From NCBI GenBank assembly GCA_905479475.1, contig CAJQMT010000002.1, positions 1-64,000 on the forward strand: a stretch of DNA of 64,000 bases, written 5' to 3'. This document shows positions 44,434 through 54,195 of this stretch, piece by piece. The first letter of the stretch is position 1. Every line of letters starts with the position of its first letter. The stretch is from an uncultured Flavobacteriaceae bacterium (GTDB lineage Bacteria > Bacteroidota > Bacteroidia > Flavobacteriales > Flavobacteriaceae). The notes under the pieces are model-generated. The model ran no database searches, had not been told where the DNA came from, and saw only the letters and a program-made list of their open reading frames with translations. Position numbers and translations under genes: made by a program.

Positions 44434-45294
44434 TTACGCATTCAAAGCTTCTGCTCCTCCCACGATTTCTAAAATTTCATTGGTAATTGCTGCTTGACGC
44501 GCCTTATTGTACGTCAACAACAAGTCATTTCTCAAATCATTTGCGTTGTCTGTTGCTTTGTGCATTGCCGTCATTCGCGCACCGTGTTCAGATGCAAAAG
44601 AATCACGTAAGGCTTTGTAAAGCTGTGTTTTCAATGATTTCGGAATCAAGGCCGCCACGATTTCTTCTTTCTGCGGTTCAAAAATATAATCCGACACTAC
44701 GGTATTTTCATTCTCTACGGGTTTGATAGGTAAAAACTGCTCTACCTTTACTAGCTGAGTAGCTGCATTTTTAAAGCTGTTGTACACCACCTCAATTTTG
44801 TCATAGGAACCGTCCACAAATAATTGCATGAGATTTTCAGCAATCTCAGCAACATTCTCAAAAGTCAACTCATCAAAAACGGATGACTGATTGTCTATGA
44901 CATTGAAATCACGACTCAAAAGATCGTTTCCTTTTTTACCAATAGTCAATAAACTCACCTCTTTTCCTTGGTAATGTTCCGCGATTACTTTTTGCGTTTC
45001 TTTGACAATCGCAGAATTGAACCCGCCACACAATCCTCTGTTTGAGGTAACAACCACGAGCAAAACTTTAGAGACATTTCTTTGTTCGGAAAAAGCACCC
45101 CCTGCATCTGTATCCAAAGTTGCACTTAAACTTTGTAACAATTCTGTCAACTTATTAGAATACGGGCGCATTGCCGTAATTGCATCTTGTGCTTTTTTCA
45201 ATTTAGCAGCAGATACCATCTTCATAGCTTTCGTGATTTTCATCGTAGAACCTATCGAGGTAATTCTGTTTCTAATTTCTTTTAAGTTTGGCAT
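44434..45294 (-). CDS. atpG: F1F0 ATP synthase gamma subunit
   Basis: The gamma subunit is the rotating central stalk. The N-terminal helix MPNLKEIRNRITSIGSTMKI and the C-terminal helix ending NEILEIVGGAEALNA are diagnostic. At 286 aa it is full length. It is the last gene of atpBEFHAG; atpD and atpC are not in this operon, as is usual in Bacteroidota, where they are elsewhere. Confidence 0.96.
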   Translation of the reverse strand: MPNLKEIRNRITSIGSTMKITKAMKMVSAAKLKKAQDAITAMRPYSNKLTELLQSLSATLDTDAGGAFSEQRNVSKVLLVVVTSNRGLCGGFNSAIVKETQKVIAEHYQGKEVSLLTIGKKGNDLLSRDFNVIDNQSSVFDELTFENVAEIAENLMQLFVDGSYDKIEVVYNSFKNAATQLVKVEQFLPIKPVENENTVVSDYIFEPQKEEIVAALIPKSLKTQLYKALRDSFASEHGARMTAMHKATDNANDLRNDLLLTYNKARQAAITNEILEIVGGAEALNA

Positions 45295-45401
45295 ACCTTT
45301 TAGTATTTGTTTCTTGTAGTTGGACTACCTAAATTTACGATGACTAAAACTCCTAGAAAGCGATTTGATATTCGCCTCACTTTCTAGAATTCTTTATGAT
45401 A

Positions 45402-46979
45402 TTAAGCAAATTTCGCAGAAATTTCAGAGGCCGCAGCTTCCAAAACATCTAATGAAGATTGCTCTAATTTACCTGATTTTAATGAATCCAAAACATCCCT
45501 GTGCTTACCGTTCAAGTAAGAAATATAATCTGCTTCAAATTCTTTTACTTTGTTAACCGGTACATCTTTCAACAAGTTTTTTGAACCTGCATAGATAATG
45601 GCTACTTGGTCTTCTACAGTATAAGGATCATTTTGTGCTTGTTTCAAAATTTCAACATTGCGTTGCCCTTTCGAAATTACATTCATCGTTGCTGCATCCA
45701 AATCAGAACCAAACTTTGCAAATGCTTCCAATTCACGGTATTGTGCTTGATCTAGTTTCAAAGTACCTGATACTTTTTTCATCGATTTGATCTGCGCTGA
45801 CCCTCCTACACGTGATACCGAAATACCCACGTTAATAGCTGGACGGACTCCCGAGTTAAACAAATCAGACTCCAAAAAGATTTGTCCATCTGTAATCGAA
45901 ATTACGTTTGTTGGAATATAGGCAGATACATCTCCTGCTTGTGTTTCAATAATTGGCAATGCCGTTAAAGAACCTCCTCCTTTGATTTTTCCTTGTAGCG
46001 ATTCAGGAACATCGTTCATCTGAGAAGCAATTGTGTCATCGTTGATTACTTTTGCAGCACGTTCTAACAATCTTGAATGTAAGTAAAATACATCTCCTGG
46101 GTATGCCTCACGTCCCGGTGGTCTTCTTAACAACAAAGACACCTCACGATACGCGACCGCTTGCTTAGACAAATCATCATAAACAATCAAAGCAGGTCTA
46201 CCTGTATCTCTAAAATATTCTCCAATAGCTGCACCTGCGAATGGTGCATATACCTGCATTGGTGCTGGATCAGAAGCGTTTGCTGCAACAACTGTTGTAT
46301 AAGCCAATGCTCCTTTTTCTTCTAACAAATTCACGATTCCTGCAACCGTAGAGGCTTTTTGTCCAATCGCTACATAAATACAATAAACTGGCTCACCGGC
46401 ATCGTAAAATTCTTTTTGGTTCAAAATAGTATCTAAGGCTACCGTAGATTTTCCAGTTTGACGGTCACCAATAATCAATTCACGTTGTCCACGACCTACT
46501 GGAATCATGGCATCTACTGACTTGATTCCTGTTTGCAATGGTTCCGTTACAGGCTCTCTAAAAATAACTCCGGGTGCTTTGCGCTCCAAAGGCATTTCAA
46601 AAGTTTCTCCTTCAATCGGACCTTTACCATCAATTGGATTTCCTAAAGTATCTACAACACGACCTACAATTCCTTCTCCTACATTTAAAGAAGCAATACG
46701 TTCTGTACGTTTTACTGTAGACCCTTCAACAACAGATGTGGAAGCTCCTAAAAGCACCACCCCAACATTGTCTTCTTCCAAGTTCAATACAATTCCTTCT
46801 AGACCTGATTCAAATTGAACCAATTCACCGTATTGTACATTTTCCAACCCGTAAACACGAGCAATACCATCTCCTACTTGTAAAACTGTTCCAACCTCAC
46901 TCAATGAAGCAGAAGCTTCAAAACTTGTCAATTGTTCTTTTAAAATTGCTGATACTTCAGCTGCTTTAATTGATGCCAT
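45402..46979 (-). CDS. atpA: F1F0 ATP synthase alpha subunit
   Basis: This is the non-catalytic nucleotide-binding subunit. The P-loop is [10 protein letters not shown], and the family motif [13 protein letters not shown] is present. Length 525 aa is normal. It lies between atpH and atpG in the operon. Confidence 0.98.
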   Translation of the reverse strand: MASIKAAEVSAILKEQLTSFEASASLSEVGTVLQVGDGIARVYGLENVQYGELVQFESGLEGIVLNLEEDNVGVVLLGASTSVVEGSTVKRTERIASLNVGEGIVGRVVDTLGNPIDGKGPIEGETFEMPLERKAPGVIFREPVTEPLQTGIKSVDAMIPVGRGQRELIIGDRQTGKSTVALDTILNQKEFYDAGEPVYCIYVAIGQKASTVAGIVNLLEEKGALAYTTVVAANASDPAPMQVYAPFAGAAIGEYFRDTGRPALIVYDDLSKQAVAYREVSLLLRRPPGREAYPGDVFYLHSRLLERAAKVINDDTIASQMNDVPESLQGKIKGGGSLTALPIIETQAGDVSAYIPTNVISITDGQIFLESDLFNSGVRPAINVGISVSRVGGSAQIKSMKKVSGTLKLDQAQYRELEAFAKFGSDLDAATMNVISKGQRNVEILKQAQNDPYTVEDQVAIIYAGSKNLLKDVPVNKVKEFEADYISYLNGKHRDVLDSLKSGKLEQSSLDVLEAAASEISAKFA

Positions 46980-47001
46980 CTTATCTTATTTTGATGTAAA
47001 A

Positions 47002-47559
47002 TTAAATTTTTGCTACAAAATGACTATTGTCAAATTGTCTTTTCAATTCGTTTAAATTATTTGAAATACTTGCGTCGTACTGAATATCGCCTACTCTCAA
47101 AACGAAACCTCCGATAATGTCGGGATTCACTACATTTTCAAGAGAAGCTGCATGTCCGGTCAACTCTTTGATTTTTGCAAGTACTTTGTCTTTTAATTCC
47201 GTTGTCAAAGGAACGGCTGTCGTCACTTTAGCAACATCTATCAGCTTATCATGATCAAACGAAATCGTGTATTGTTTCGCGACCATCGACAACAAAGGCA
47301 AACGCTTATTTTCACCTAACAAACCGATTACCCCTAATGAAATTTGATCTATCGCTTCCGTGAATATTGCTTGCAATACTTTTATTTTATGGTCGACTTT
47401 GATCACCGGGCTATTTAAAACTGCTTCAAGCTCTTTGTTTTCATCAATAGTTTCCGCTATCAACAACATCGATTTATTTACGTCAGCTTCTTTGTTTGAA
47501 TCTTTTGCAAGACTCAAAACTGCTTTTGCATAACGTAATGCTGCTCTCGTACCTTTCAT
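47002..47559 (-). CDS. atpH: F1F0 ATP synthase delta subunit
   Basis: The 185-aa peripheral-stalk subunit (OSCP-like) begins RAALRYAKAVLSLA and ends with the conserved GGFVLRVGDIQYDASISNNL. It is separated from atpF by 7 bases and from atpA by 22. Confidence 0.94.
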   Translation of the reverse strand: MKGTRAALRYAKAVLSLAKDSNKEADVNKSMLLIAETIDENKELEAVLNSPVIKVDHKIKVLQAIFTEAIDQISLGVIGLLGENKRLPLLSMVAKQYTISFDHDKLIDVAKVTTAVPLTTELKDKVLAKIKELTGHAASLENVVNPDIIGGFVLRVGDIQYDASISNNLNELKRQFDNSHFVAKI

Positions 47560-47566
47560 CTTCTAT

Positions 47567-48067
47567 CTAGTTTAAAGTAACGTCTCCCAACATTTTGTCA
47601 ACCAATTTCAATTGATCGTCTTTTGAAGACAATTCATTTTTAACTACTTTCTCAGCAATTTCAATAGACAAATGTGCAACCTGTGTTTTCAATTCAGCAA
47701 TGGCAGCTTTCTTCTCCACATCAATAGCAGCTTTGGCACTTTCCATAATAGAACTCGCCTGCTCTTGAGCTTCTTCTTTCGCTTCTAAAATGATTTGCTC
47801 TTTGATATCACGTGCTTCTTTCAACAGGCCGTCTCTTTCAGCTCTTGCCTCTTTTAAAATACGCTCGTTATCTGCATTCAAAGATGTCATTTCTTTTTTG
47901 GCTTCTTCCGCAGCATCTAATGCTTCTTGAATTCCATCTTCTCTACTTTGTAGTGCATCTAAGATAGGCTTCCAAGCGAACTTTCTCATCAACCCGATTA
48001 AGATTAGTAAGATGATTGCTTGCATAAAAAACAATCCTGGTGAAAAATCATTTAATAACTGATCCAT
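47567..48067 (-). CDS. atpF: F1F0 ATP synthase b subunit
   Basis: A single membrane helix near the N-terminus (FFMQAIILLILIGLMRKFAW) is followed by a long charged coiled coil that forms the peripheral stalk. The start MDQLLNDFSPG at 48067 fits the family; the track's upstream start at 48130 adds 21 unlikely residues. The mature length is 166 aa. Confidence 0.94.
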   Translation of the reverse strand: MDQLLNDFSPGLFFMQAIILLILIGLMRKFAWKPILDALQSREDGIQEALDAAEEAKKEMTSLNADNERILKEARAERDGLLKEARDIKEQIILEAKEEAQEQASSIMESAKAAIDVEKKAAIAELKTQVAHLSIEIAEKVVKNELSSKDDQLKLVDKMLGDVTLN

Positions 48068-48163
48068 TGTATCTCTAATTAATTTTTTAACTTCTTTTTG
48101 TTTAATATAAAAAACACATTCTGCAACCAACCGTTACAGAAATGTGTTTCAAATCTTTTCGGA

Positions 48164-48364
<201 letters not shown>

Positions 48365-48396
48365 TTATATTAATTAAACAAATTCTAACTCTCTTT

Positions 48397-49536
48397 TTAA
48401 TGATGTTCGTGTTCCTCTACTGCCATTCCAATAAACAGAGATGACAACATGGTAAATATGAACGCCTGTAAAAACGCTACCAATATTTCAATTATGGAAA
48501 TAAACAATGACAACACCAATGACATACCTGTCGATGCTACGGGTCCGAAAGCTGCTTTCATCGTAATCATCAAGGCGATCAAACTCATCACAACAAAATG
48601 TCCTGCTGTAATGTTTGCATACAAACGAACCAATAACGAAAATGGCTTGATCAGCACAAATCCAACCAGTTCAATCACTGCCAATATAGGTCTCAATACC
48701 ACAGGTACTCCCGGCATCCACAAAGTGTGTTGCCAAAAGTCTTTACTTCCACTAAACATATAGATAAACATGGTAAACAGTCCCAAACAAACGGTCACTG
48801 CTATTTGACCTGTTACGTTGAATCCAAGCGGTGTCAATCCCAACAAGTTCAAAATCCATATGAAGAAAAAAACCGTCAGCAAAAAGCTCATGAATTTTCG
48901 GTATTTTTTCTCTCCAATATTCGGTCTTGCTATTTCATCTCTTACATAAATAACAAGTGGCTCTAAAACTCGAGCAAATCCGGTTGGAATGGCTCCTTTC
49001 TTATAGCCTCTAGCCAATGAAGAAAAACCCAAAAACATCAACAAAGCTGTCAACAACATTCCAACAACACTTTTTGTTATCGATAAATCGATTACTTTGT
49101 GTGCATTGGTAGCATGATGGTCTGCATCAAATTCTACAGTCACTGAACCCTCATTTAACTCGTATATTTTACTGTGAATCTTTGCTAATTTCACCCCATC
49201 TTTTTCGACAACTACATGCCCATCATCGTTGTGATGAAATTCGGAAGACATGAAAAATTTCATTCCTTTGCTTGTAGAAACAATGACCGGCAATGAGAAT
49301 CCATAATGCTTTCCTGTTGCACCGTCTGTATAAAGCACAAAATCATGAGAATCTTGCAAGTGATGCTTGATATACCCTCTAATTTCTTCTGCAGTATCAA
49401 TCTGATTTCCGTGAGCCTCACTATCGTGATTATCTTCACCATGACCTCCACTCGCATGTGTAAAAACAGTCACTAACATAACTGCAAATAGCATCATTCC
49501 TTTGATCGACTTCTGTACTGTATTCATACTTTTCAA
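48397..49536 (-). CDS. atpB: F1F0 ATP synthase a subunit with periplasmic N-terminal extension
   Basis: The membrane a subunit forms the proton half-channels; the essential Arg is in LLVRLYANITAGH. The first 23 residues look like a cleavable signal and are followed by a His/Asp/Glu-rich stretch (GGHGEDNHDSEAHGN) and about 100 extracytoplasmic residues before the usual helices. Such long a subunits are common in Bacteroidota. It is the first of the core atp genes, 204 bases after the AtpI-like gene. Confidence 0.95.
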   Translation of the reverse strand: MKSMNTVQKSIKGMMLFAVMLVTVFTHASGGHGEDNHDSEAHGNQIDTAEEIRGYIKHHLQDSHDFVLYTDGATGKHYGFSLPVIVSTSKGMKFFMSSEFHHNDDGHVVVEKDGVKLAKIHSKIYELNEGSVTVEFDADHHATNAHKVIDLSITKSVVGMLLTALLMFLGFSSLARGYKKGAIPTGFARVLEPLVIYVRDEIARPNIGEKKYRKFMSFLLTVFFFIWILNLLGLTPLGFNVTGQIAVTVCLGLFTMFIYMFSGSKDFWQHTLWMPGVPVVLRPILAVIELVGFVLIKPFSLLVRLYANITAGHFVVMSLIALMITMKAAFGPVASTGMSLVLSLFISIIEILVAFLQAFIFTMLSSLFIGMAVEEHEHH

Positions 49537-49740
49537 TTCTGTATAAAATTTACATTTTCTAAATTTCCGTGCAAAGGTAACAATATATTAAATATTCATC
49601 CTCTTTTTTTACAAGTTTCTACGTAGTTTTTTTTTGATCTTATGTTTTTATGTTTTTTGTCATAAACATAACATTGTAAATCACTTAAATACAATCATCG
49701 GACATTATCCAGGCTATAAAAAAATAAAGAGAAAATCAAA

Positions 49741-50118
49741 TTACAATTTGGAATTCAACAATCTTGAAACCGCGATCGCCTCGGCTATTAGAAACAAAAA
49801 TAAAGGGACGATAAGAGAAATTCTTCCCTCTTTTTCCAAGACAATATCTGAAAAAATAGTTGCCTTAAAAAGCAATACAAAAAAGCCAATTTTTAAAAAA
49901 ATTGATGCCAAATAGGCATAGCCTGCTTGGTTGGGCATTTTCCAAGAAACGCCCTCTATCAAAGTATAAATAACAAGCGTTGAAATAAAATGAAACAAAT
50001 ACACATGGAACAAGGAGTACTGTAAATCTTCCACGCTCATAAAATTTTGATGTACAAAAAACACCACTAAAAACAGCAGTGTTGCTATAAAAACATACGA
50101 AATTATTCTTTTTACCAT
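49741..50118 (-). CDS. Four-helix membrane protein next to ATP synthase (AtpI/DUF6168-like)
   Basis: The 125-aa protein has four predicted membrane segments and no motifs beyond that. It lies 2 bases after the AtpZ-like gene, in the place where other bacteria have atpI, so a role in ATP synthase or c-ring assembly is probable. I think it belongs to the family called DUF6168 in flavobacteria, but I cannot verify this. Confidence 0.65.
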   Translation of the reverse strand: MVKRIISYVFIATLLFLVVFFVHQNFMSVEDLQYSLFHVYLFHFISTLVIYTLIEGVSWKMPNQAGYAYLASIFLKIGFFVLLFKATIFSDIVLEKEGRISLIVPLFLFLIAEAIAVSRLLNSKL

Positions 50119-50120
50119 TT

Positions 50121-50348
50121 CTATTTACCTCCTATTTTGTGCACCTTTTTTATCACAGTATACATGGCTAAAAAAACAGCCACTAATGTCAGGACTTTAA
50201 AGTAAAATTGATTTTCATTTTCAAATTTGACATCCAACCAAGACCCTAAAAGACTTCCTAAATAAATGGTTCCTCCCATTTGAAAAGCCATGCCTGTAAA
50301 TTGGAAAAACGTACTAAGCTGTTTTTTCTTCTGATCTTTCTTGCTCAT
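50121..50348 (-). CDS. AtpZ/AtpI family protein
   Basis: The 75-aa protein has two membrane segments (FTGMAFQMGGTIYLGSLLGSW and a second from YFKVLTLVAVFLAMY), the layout of AtpZ, which with AtpI forms a Mg/Ca channel or helps assemble the c-ring. Its start overlaps the bactofilin gene by 35 bases, so the two are cotranscribed. Confidence 0.82.
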   Translation of the reverse strand: MSKKDQKKKQLSTFFQFTGMAFQMGGTIYLGSLLGSWLDVKFENENQFYFKVLTLVAVFLAMYTVIKKVHKIGGK

Positions 50349-50700
50349 TTTTCACCAATTCTTTCACCATTCCTTTCATACTGCAAACCGCATTGAAAAC
50401 CGCTCCTGGTTCTACGGTTAATTTCCCAATTATCACCTCTCCTGTGACAGATGAAGATGCCTTCAAACTGAGCATATTGTCTACCACAAGATTGCCTGAA
50501 ACATGTCCTTCTATCTCTGCATTGGAACAATTTATTTCTCCTTGCACTCGGCCTTCCTTTCCGACAATCACTTTCCCTTTGGCTTGTATACTCCCCTCAA
50601 CAACACCGTCAATTCTAAAATCTCCTTGTGAATTGATTTCTCCGTTAATCGTTGTTTTTTTTCCTATCACATTTCGTTCGTAAATTGTCGTATCCTTCAT
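50314..50700 (-). CDS. Bactofilin (polymer-forming cytoskeletal protein)
   Basis: The core of about residues 15-110 is a regular beta-helix of G-x-hydrophobic repeats (INGEINSQGDFRIDGVVEGSI), typical of bactofilins, which polymerise without nucleotides. The start MKDTTIYER at 50700 is preferred to the ATG two codons upstream. It sits between sprE and atpZ in a flavobacterial-type gene order, which may link cell-surface or motility machinery to a scaffold. Confidence 0.9.
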   Translation of the reverse strand: MKDTTIYERNVIGKKTTINGEINSQGDFRIDGVVEGSIQAKGKVIVGKEGRVQGEINCSNAEIEGHVSGNLVVDNMLSLKASSSVTGEVIIGKLTVEPGAVFNAVCSMKGMVKELVKNEQERSEEKTA

Positions 50701-50724
50701 AATCAAATTGTTAATATTGAGGTT

Positions 50725-52965
50725 TTATTTTATTTTTTTCAACAGCTCTTTAGCTCTTTTTTCTTCTTCTGTATTGACGTGATTCAAAACTATAAATTCC
50801 AATGCTTTTTTATAAGCTGTCTTTCCTGCTAGTTTTGCCAATACATGAGCACGAAGCAATGCCAACTTTGGTTGTAATTTATCTCCTTCAAATGAAAACA
50901 TTGCCTTTTCAATTTCTTTCAAAGCCCCTTTGTAATTTTCAGAACTGTAAAGATAATAGATTTCTTTGTACTTGTCTTCTAGCAATGCTTCACCTTGTTC
51001 TCGGACATTATAATCTTCCGGCTGCAAGATCATTCTAGCGAAAATAGAATTGGGAAATTGATTGACAACAACTTTTTTATAAATTCCTGCTAAGGGAGAG
51101 TTTTGTGCTTTGTACATTTTGTACAACTGATAATTTGCTCCGAGTACCAATCTTTGACTTGGATCATAAGAAAGCAACTTTTCTAACTTTTCCAATGCCA
51201 GTTCTGTTTCTTTGAATTGTTCTTTATAAACCAATCCTAATTGGTAATACGTTGTATTTCTAAGGACAAAAATACTGTCTCTTTCTTTTGTTGTTTTTGG
51301 CAATTTATCGATATAAAACATCGGATTGTATTTTTCCAACAGCTCATTTGAAACTGCATTTTTTTTCTTTTCAAGCGAAGCATCCTCCAATTTATTTTCA
51401 ACAATCGCCAATTTTGAAGACCACCTCCAATTGTCTTTTAATTCTCGTTTACCCCAGTTCCTTTGAAAGTCCTGAGCTCCATAAGCCAAGGTTTCTTGAT
51501 TGTAAAAATACCATTTCCCTCCTGATTTAGAGGTGTATTGCTGCCCAGGGCCCACAGTATTTACAGCTCTTTCTTGATAGACTGCCAACTTTTGTTGCAA
51601 TGTTGCTACTTTCAATGCCTCCGCCTCTTTGATTTTTAACTGTGTGATGTATTTTTCAAAAAAAAGAACCTGCTCTGAGGGTTCAATGGACAACAAATGA
51701 AAGATGCTATCATTTCTTTTGATTCGTTGTTCAAAAACGAGTACTATTTCTAAATTTTCTCGCTTTTTCGAGATTCTACGGATCCGTTTGCTTTTTATTT
51801 TTCCTGAAACCTGGAGGACACTATCGTAATATGCTCCTGCATTTTTATAGTTGGCTTCCTTAAAAAACAAATCTCCCAAAATTTCATAAGAAAGTCCTTT
51901 TTGGAAATTTTGAGCGTTTTTGGTATGAATGGATTTTACAAAATTCTGAACGGACAAATCTCTCGAACCGCTTTCTTTATGAACAACACCCAATTGATGA
52001 TACAATGCCGCCAAATAAGGACGATTTTCTCTGATTTCAATAAGTTCTTGCAGTCTGTCAACTATTTGACTTGGAGGAGTGTCATTTGTGTAGTTTTTTG
52101 CCCTTTCTATTTCTGCATGAATTTTATATTTGTAAGGAATTTTCTTCAATGAAATCACCTCTTGAAAGGATTTCTGAGAAAGCTCACGCTCGCCTTCCTG
52201 AAGGTATAGCTGCCCGAGAATCAAAAGGTTTCTTGCTTTTTTGGATTTGTCTTTGCTAAAATTTACGGCTTCGTTCAAATGATGAATCACCATCGCGACA
52301 CTGTCCAATTGATTCCAAGCCATTGCGGATATCATATGCGCTTCTTCAACAATTGATGCGTCAATTTTACCCTGTGCTTTTTCTTCTTGCAGCCTTTCTT
52401 GCAAGGACTCCAAAGCAACTTCTTCATTTTCCAAACGAACGTTGGTTTTTGCTCTCCATACAATTGCTTCTTTGATCAGACTTGCCTCTGGATAGTTCTT
52501 TAAGATATAGTCAAAAGCTTCCAAGGCGGGGATAAAACGCTGTGAATAATACCGCGACTTCCCTAAAAGCAAATAAGCATCGTCTATTTTACTGTTACGT
52601 TCTGAACCGTCTATGAACATCGAATGTTTTTGCACGGCTTTTACTGCTTTTGCCTCAGCAATTTCAAATGGCGTTTGTTTTTCATCTGATTCGTTTTCTA
52701 AAACTCCCTTCTTTTTGGGAACAGACTCTTCAACATAATCCTCCTTAATTTCAAGGGGTTCTATTGGCAGTACATTCCAATAATTGTCTTCATAGTTCTC
52801 TTGCATTTCTTTCCAATCTTTTTCAAAAGCAATTTCACCATTGTACAAAATATTGTATTCTGTTGTCATCGCATGGTATTTACGATTGAGAAAACGATTT
52901 TTTTTTGTGCTACATCCAAGCACTGTGGCAATCAAAAAAAGAATATGGAAAAATTTCGTGTTCAA
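50725..52965 (-). CDS. sprE: Gliding motility/type IX secretion lipoprotein SprE (PorW) homologue
   Basis: The lipobox ATVLGCSTK and the conserved early segment NRKYHAMTTEYNILYNGE match SprE/PorW, a TPR lipoprotein needed for type IX secretion and gliding in flavobacteria. Several TPR repeats follow (about residues 130-420) and more at the C-terminus. The track starts at a TTG at 53007, which would put 14 poorly fitting residues before the signal peptide; the in-frame TTG at 52965 gives a normal signal (MNTKFFHILFLIATVLGC). No ATG start exists. It precedes the bactofilin and atp genes on the same strand. Confidence 0.85.
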   Translation of the reverse strand: MNTKFFHILFLIATVLGCSTKKNRFLNRKYHAMTTEYNILYNGEIAFEKDWKEMQENYEDNYWNVLPIEPLEIKEDYVEESVPKKKGVLENESDEKQTPFEIAEAKAVKAVQKHSMFIDGSERNSKIDDAYLLLGKSRYYSQRFIPALEAFDYILKNYPEASLIKEAIVWRAKTNVRLENEEVALESLQERLQEEKAQGKIDASIVEEAHMISAMAWNQLDSVAMVIHHLNEAVNFSKDKSKKARNLLILGQLYLQEGERELSQKSFQEVISLKKIPYKYKIHAEIERAKNYTNDTPPSQIVDRLQELIEIRENRPYLAALYHQLGVVHKESGSRDLSVQNFVKSIHTKNAQNFQKGLSYEILGDLFFKEANYKNAGAYYDSVLQVSGKIKSKRIRRISKKRENLEIVLVFEQRIKRNDSIFHLLSIEPSEQVLFFEKYITQLKIKEAEALKVATLQQKLAVYQERAVNTVGPGQQYTSKSGGKWYFYNQETLAYGAQDFQRNWGKRELKDNWRWSSKLAIVENKLEDASLEKKKNAVSNELLEKYNPMFYIDKLPKTTKERDSIFVLRNTTYYQLGLVYKEQFKETELALEKLEKLLSYDPSQRLVLGANYQLYKMYKAQNSPLAGIYKKVVVNQFPNSIFARMILQPEDYNVREQGEALLEDKYKEIYYLYSSENYKGALKEIEKAMFSFEGDKLQPKLALLRAHVLAKLAGKTAYKKALEFIVLNHVNTEEEKRAKELLKKIK

Positions 52966-53095
52966 GTAGTTTTTATATTTTTTCGCTGCCTTACAACTGA
53001 AGGTCAAAAATGAAACGTAAAACTACAAATTATATTATGGTTTGACCCCTTGGGAAAACGCAATTTTGTTTGTCGGAGCTGAAGCATGTCATGCT

Positions 53096-54049
53096 TTACA
53101 GAAAACGATCCACGATAGATTTTACGGACTCTATTTTTTTCGTATGACCAATACTCGGCCCAGCAACCCAGACAGTTTTGTAAGTTACTTTTTTAGCTGC
53201 TTGTGCCACATCGGCAGATCCCTTGAGATAACGGAGTAATTTTACCCATTTTTTCAATCTTTTATTCCGCTTCAGCAAGTTTTCAAGCCACGTTTCTTGG
53301 GTACCCACTTTTTTCACATAGGGTGTATTGATCACTGTACAAGGAGTTCCAGAAATTTTTTGAGTGACTACAATATCTTCCGAACCATAATCCACGCATG
53401 CTTGTTTGTATTCATTTGAAATGCTCGCTTCTTCAGACGCAATAAAAGGACTTCCAATAGAAGCTCCAACTGCACCTAAATCCAACATCTCCTTCAGTTC
53501 TTCTTTATTCCCAACTCCTCCTGCCGAAATTACTGGGATATTGCATTGTTTGACGAGCTCTGGAATCAATTCTTCCGGTTTCAAATCTCCGCGATGCCCT
53601 CCTGCTCTGTTATTGACAGCAATCAAAGCATCACAACCCAAAGCAGCTACTTTTTTGGCATGCACTACACTGACCACATCGCAAAATACTTTGATGTTTT
53701 TTTGATGTGCCTTGCGAATAATTTCTTCTGGATTGCCAAGAGAAGTAATGATAAAATCGACTCCAACCTCACAACAAGCATACAATTGCTCTTTGTACTT
53801 TAAATTGGATTTGTTTACGATGATATTGATTCCAAAAGCTCCTTTTGGCGTTTTGACTTTCTGAAGTGTTCGTATCGCTTTTTTGAGCTCTGGAATCGTG
53901 CGGTAATTCAAAGCTGGAATACATCCCGCCACATTTTTTTCCATCACTGCTTTTACCATTTCGACATTGGAAACTAAAAACATAGGAGCTACAATGATGG
54001 GGTGTTCAATCCCCAACATCTCTTGCAAAGTAAAACCAGATTCTTTCAT
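53096..54049 (-). CDS. Nitronate monooxygenase-like FMN-dependent oxidoreductase
   Basis: The protein is a TIM barrel of the NPD/enoyl-reductase II family (PIIVAPMFLVSNVEMVKAV, AGGHRGDLKPEE, VISAGGVGNKEELKEML, LGAVGASIGSPF). Members oxidise nitronates or reduce enoyl thioesters with FMN. The His in AGGHRGD, used as a base in nitronate monooxygenases, is present. The substrate here is uncertain, and the location 27 kb from the nitrate island gives no link to nitrogen. Confidence 0.82.
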   Translation of the reverse strand: MKESGFTLQEMLGIEHPIIVAPMFLVSNVEMVKAVMEKNVAGCIPALNYRTIPELKKAIRTLQKVKTPKGAFGINIIVNKSNLKYKEQLYACCEVGVDFIITSLGNPEEIIRKAHQKNIKVFCDVVSVVHAKKVAALGCDALIAVNNRAGGHRGDLKPEELIPELVKQCNIPVISAGGVGNKEELKEMLDLGAVGASIGSPFIASEEASISNEYKQACVDYGSEDIVVTQKISGTPCTVINTPYVKKVGTQETWLENLLKRNKRLKKWVKLLRYLKGSADVAQAAKKVTYKTVWVAGPSIGHTKKIESVKSIVDRFL

Positions 54050-54163
54050 TTTTTTTTATCTGTTTAAAGATACTTTATTTAAAGTCAGGAATCCTTAAGA
54101 TATGTTTATAATTAAACTTCTCTTAAATTCAAACAATTTGAGCTGCATCTTTTAGAAGTTTCT

Positions 54164-54171
54164 TACTTTTG
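54164..54171 (+). promoter_or_regulatory. -7 box of the PaaE-like reductase gene
   Basis: TACTTTTG fits TAnnTTTG. It overlaps the track's ATG at 54169, which rules that codon out as the translational start and favours 54196. Confidence 0.6.
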
Positions 54172-54195
54172 TATGGAATTACATACCATAGATCA

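Noticed and set aside
49620-49625. TACGTA upstream of atpB
   Set aside because: It is a single copy with no spaced partner; the hexamer is expected about 20 times by chance in the window.
49634-49915. 93-aa plus-strand ORF upstream of atpB
   Set aside because: It overlaps the AtpI-like gene on the other strand and has no domain; the ATP synthase gene order explains the region.
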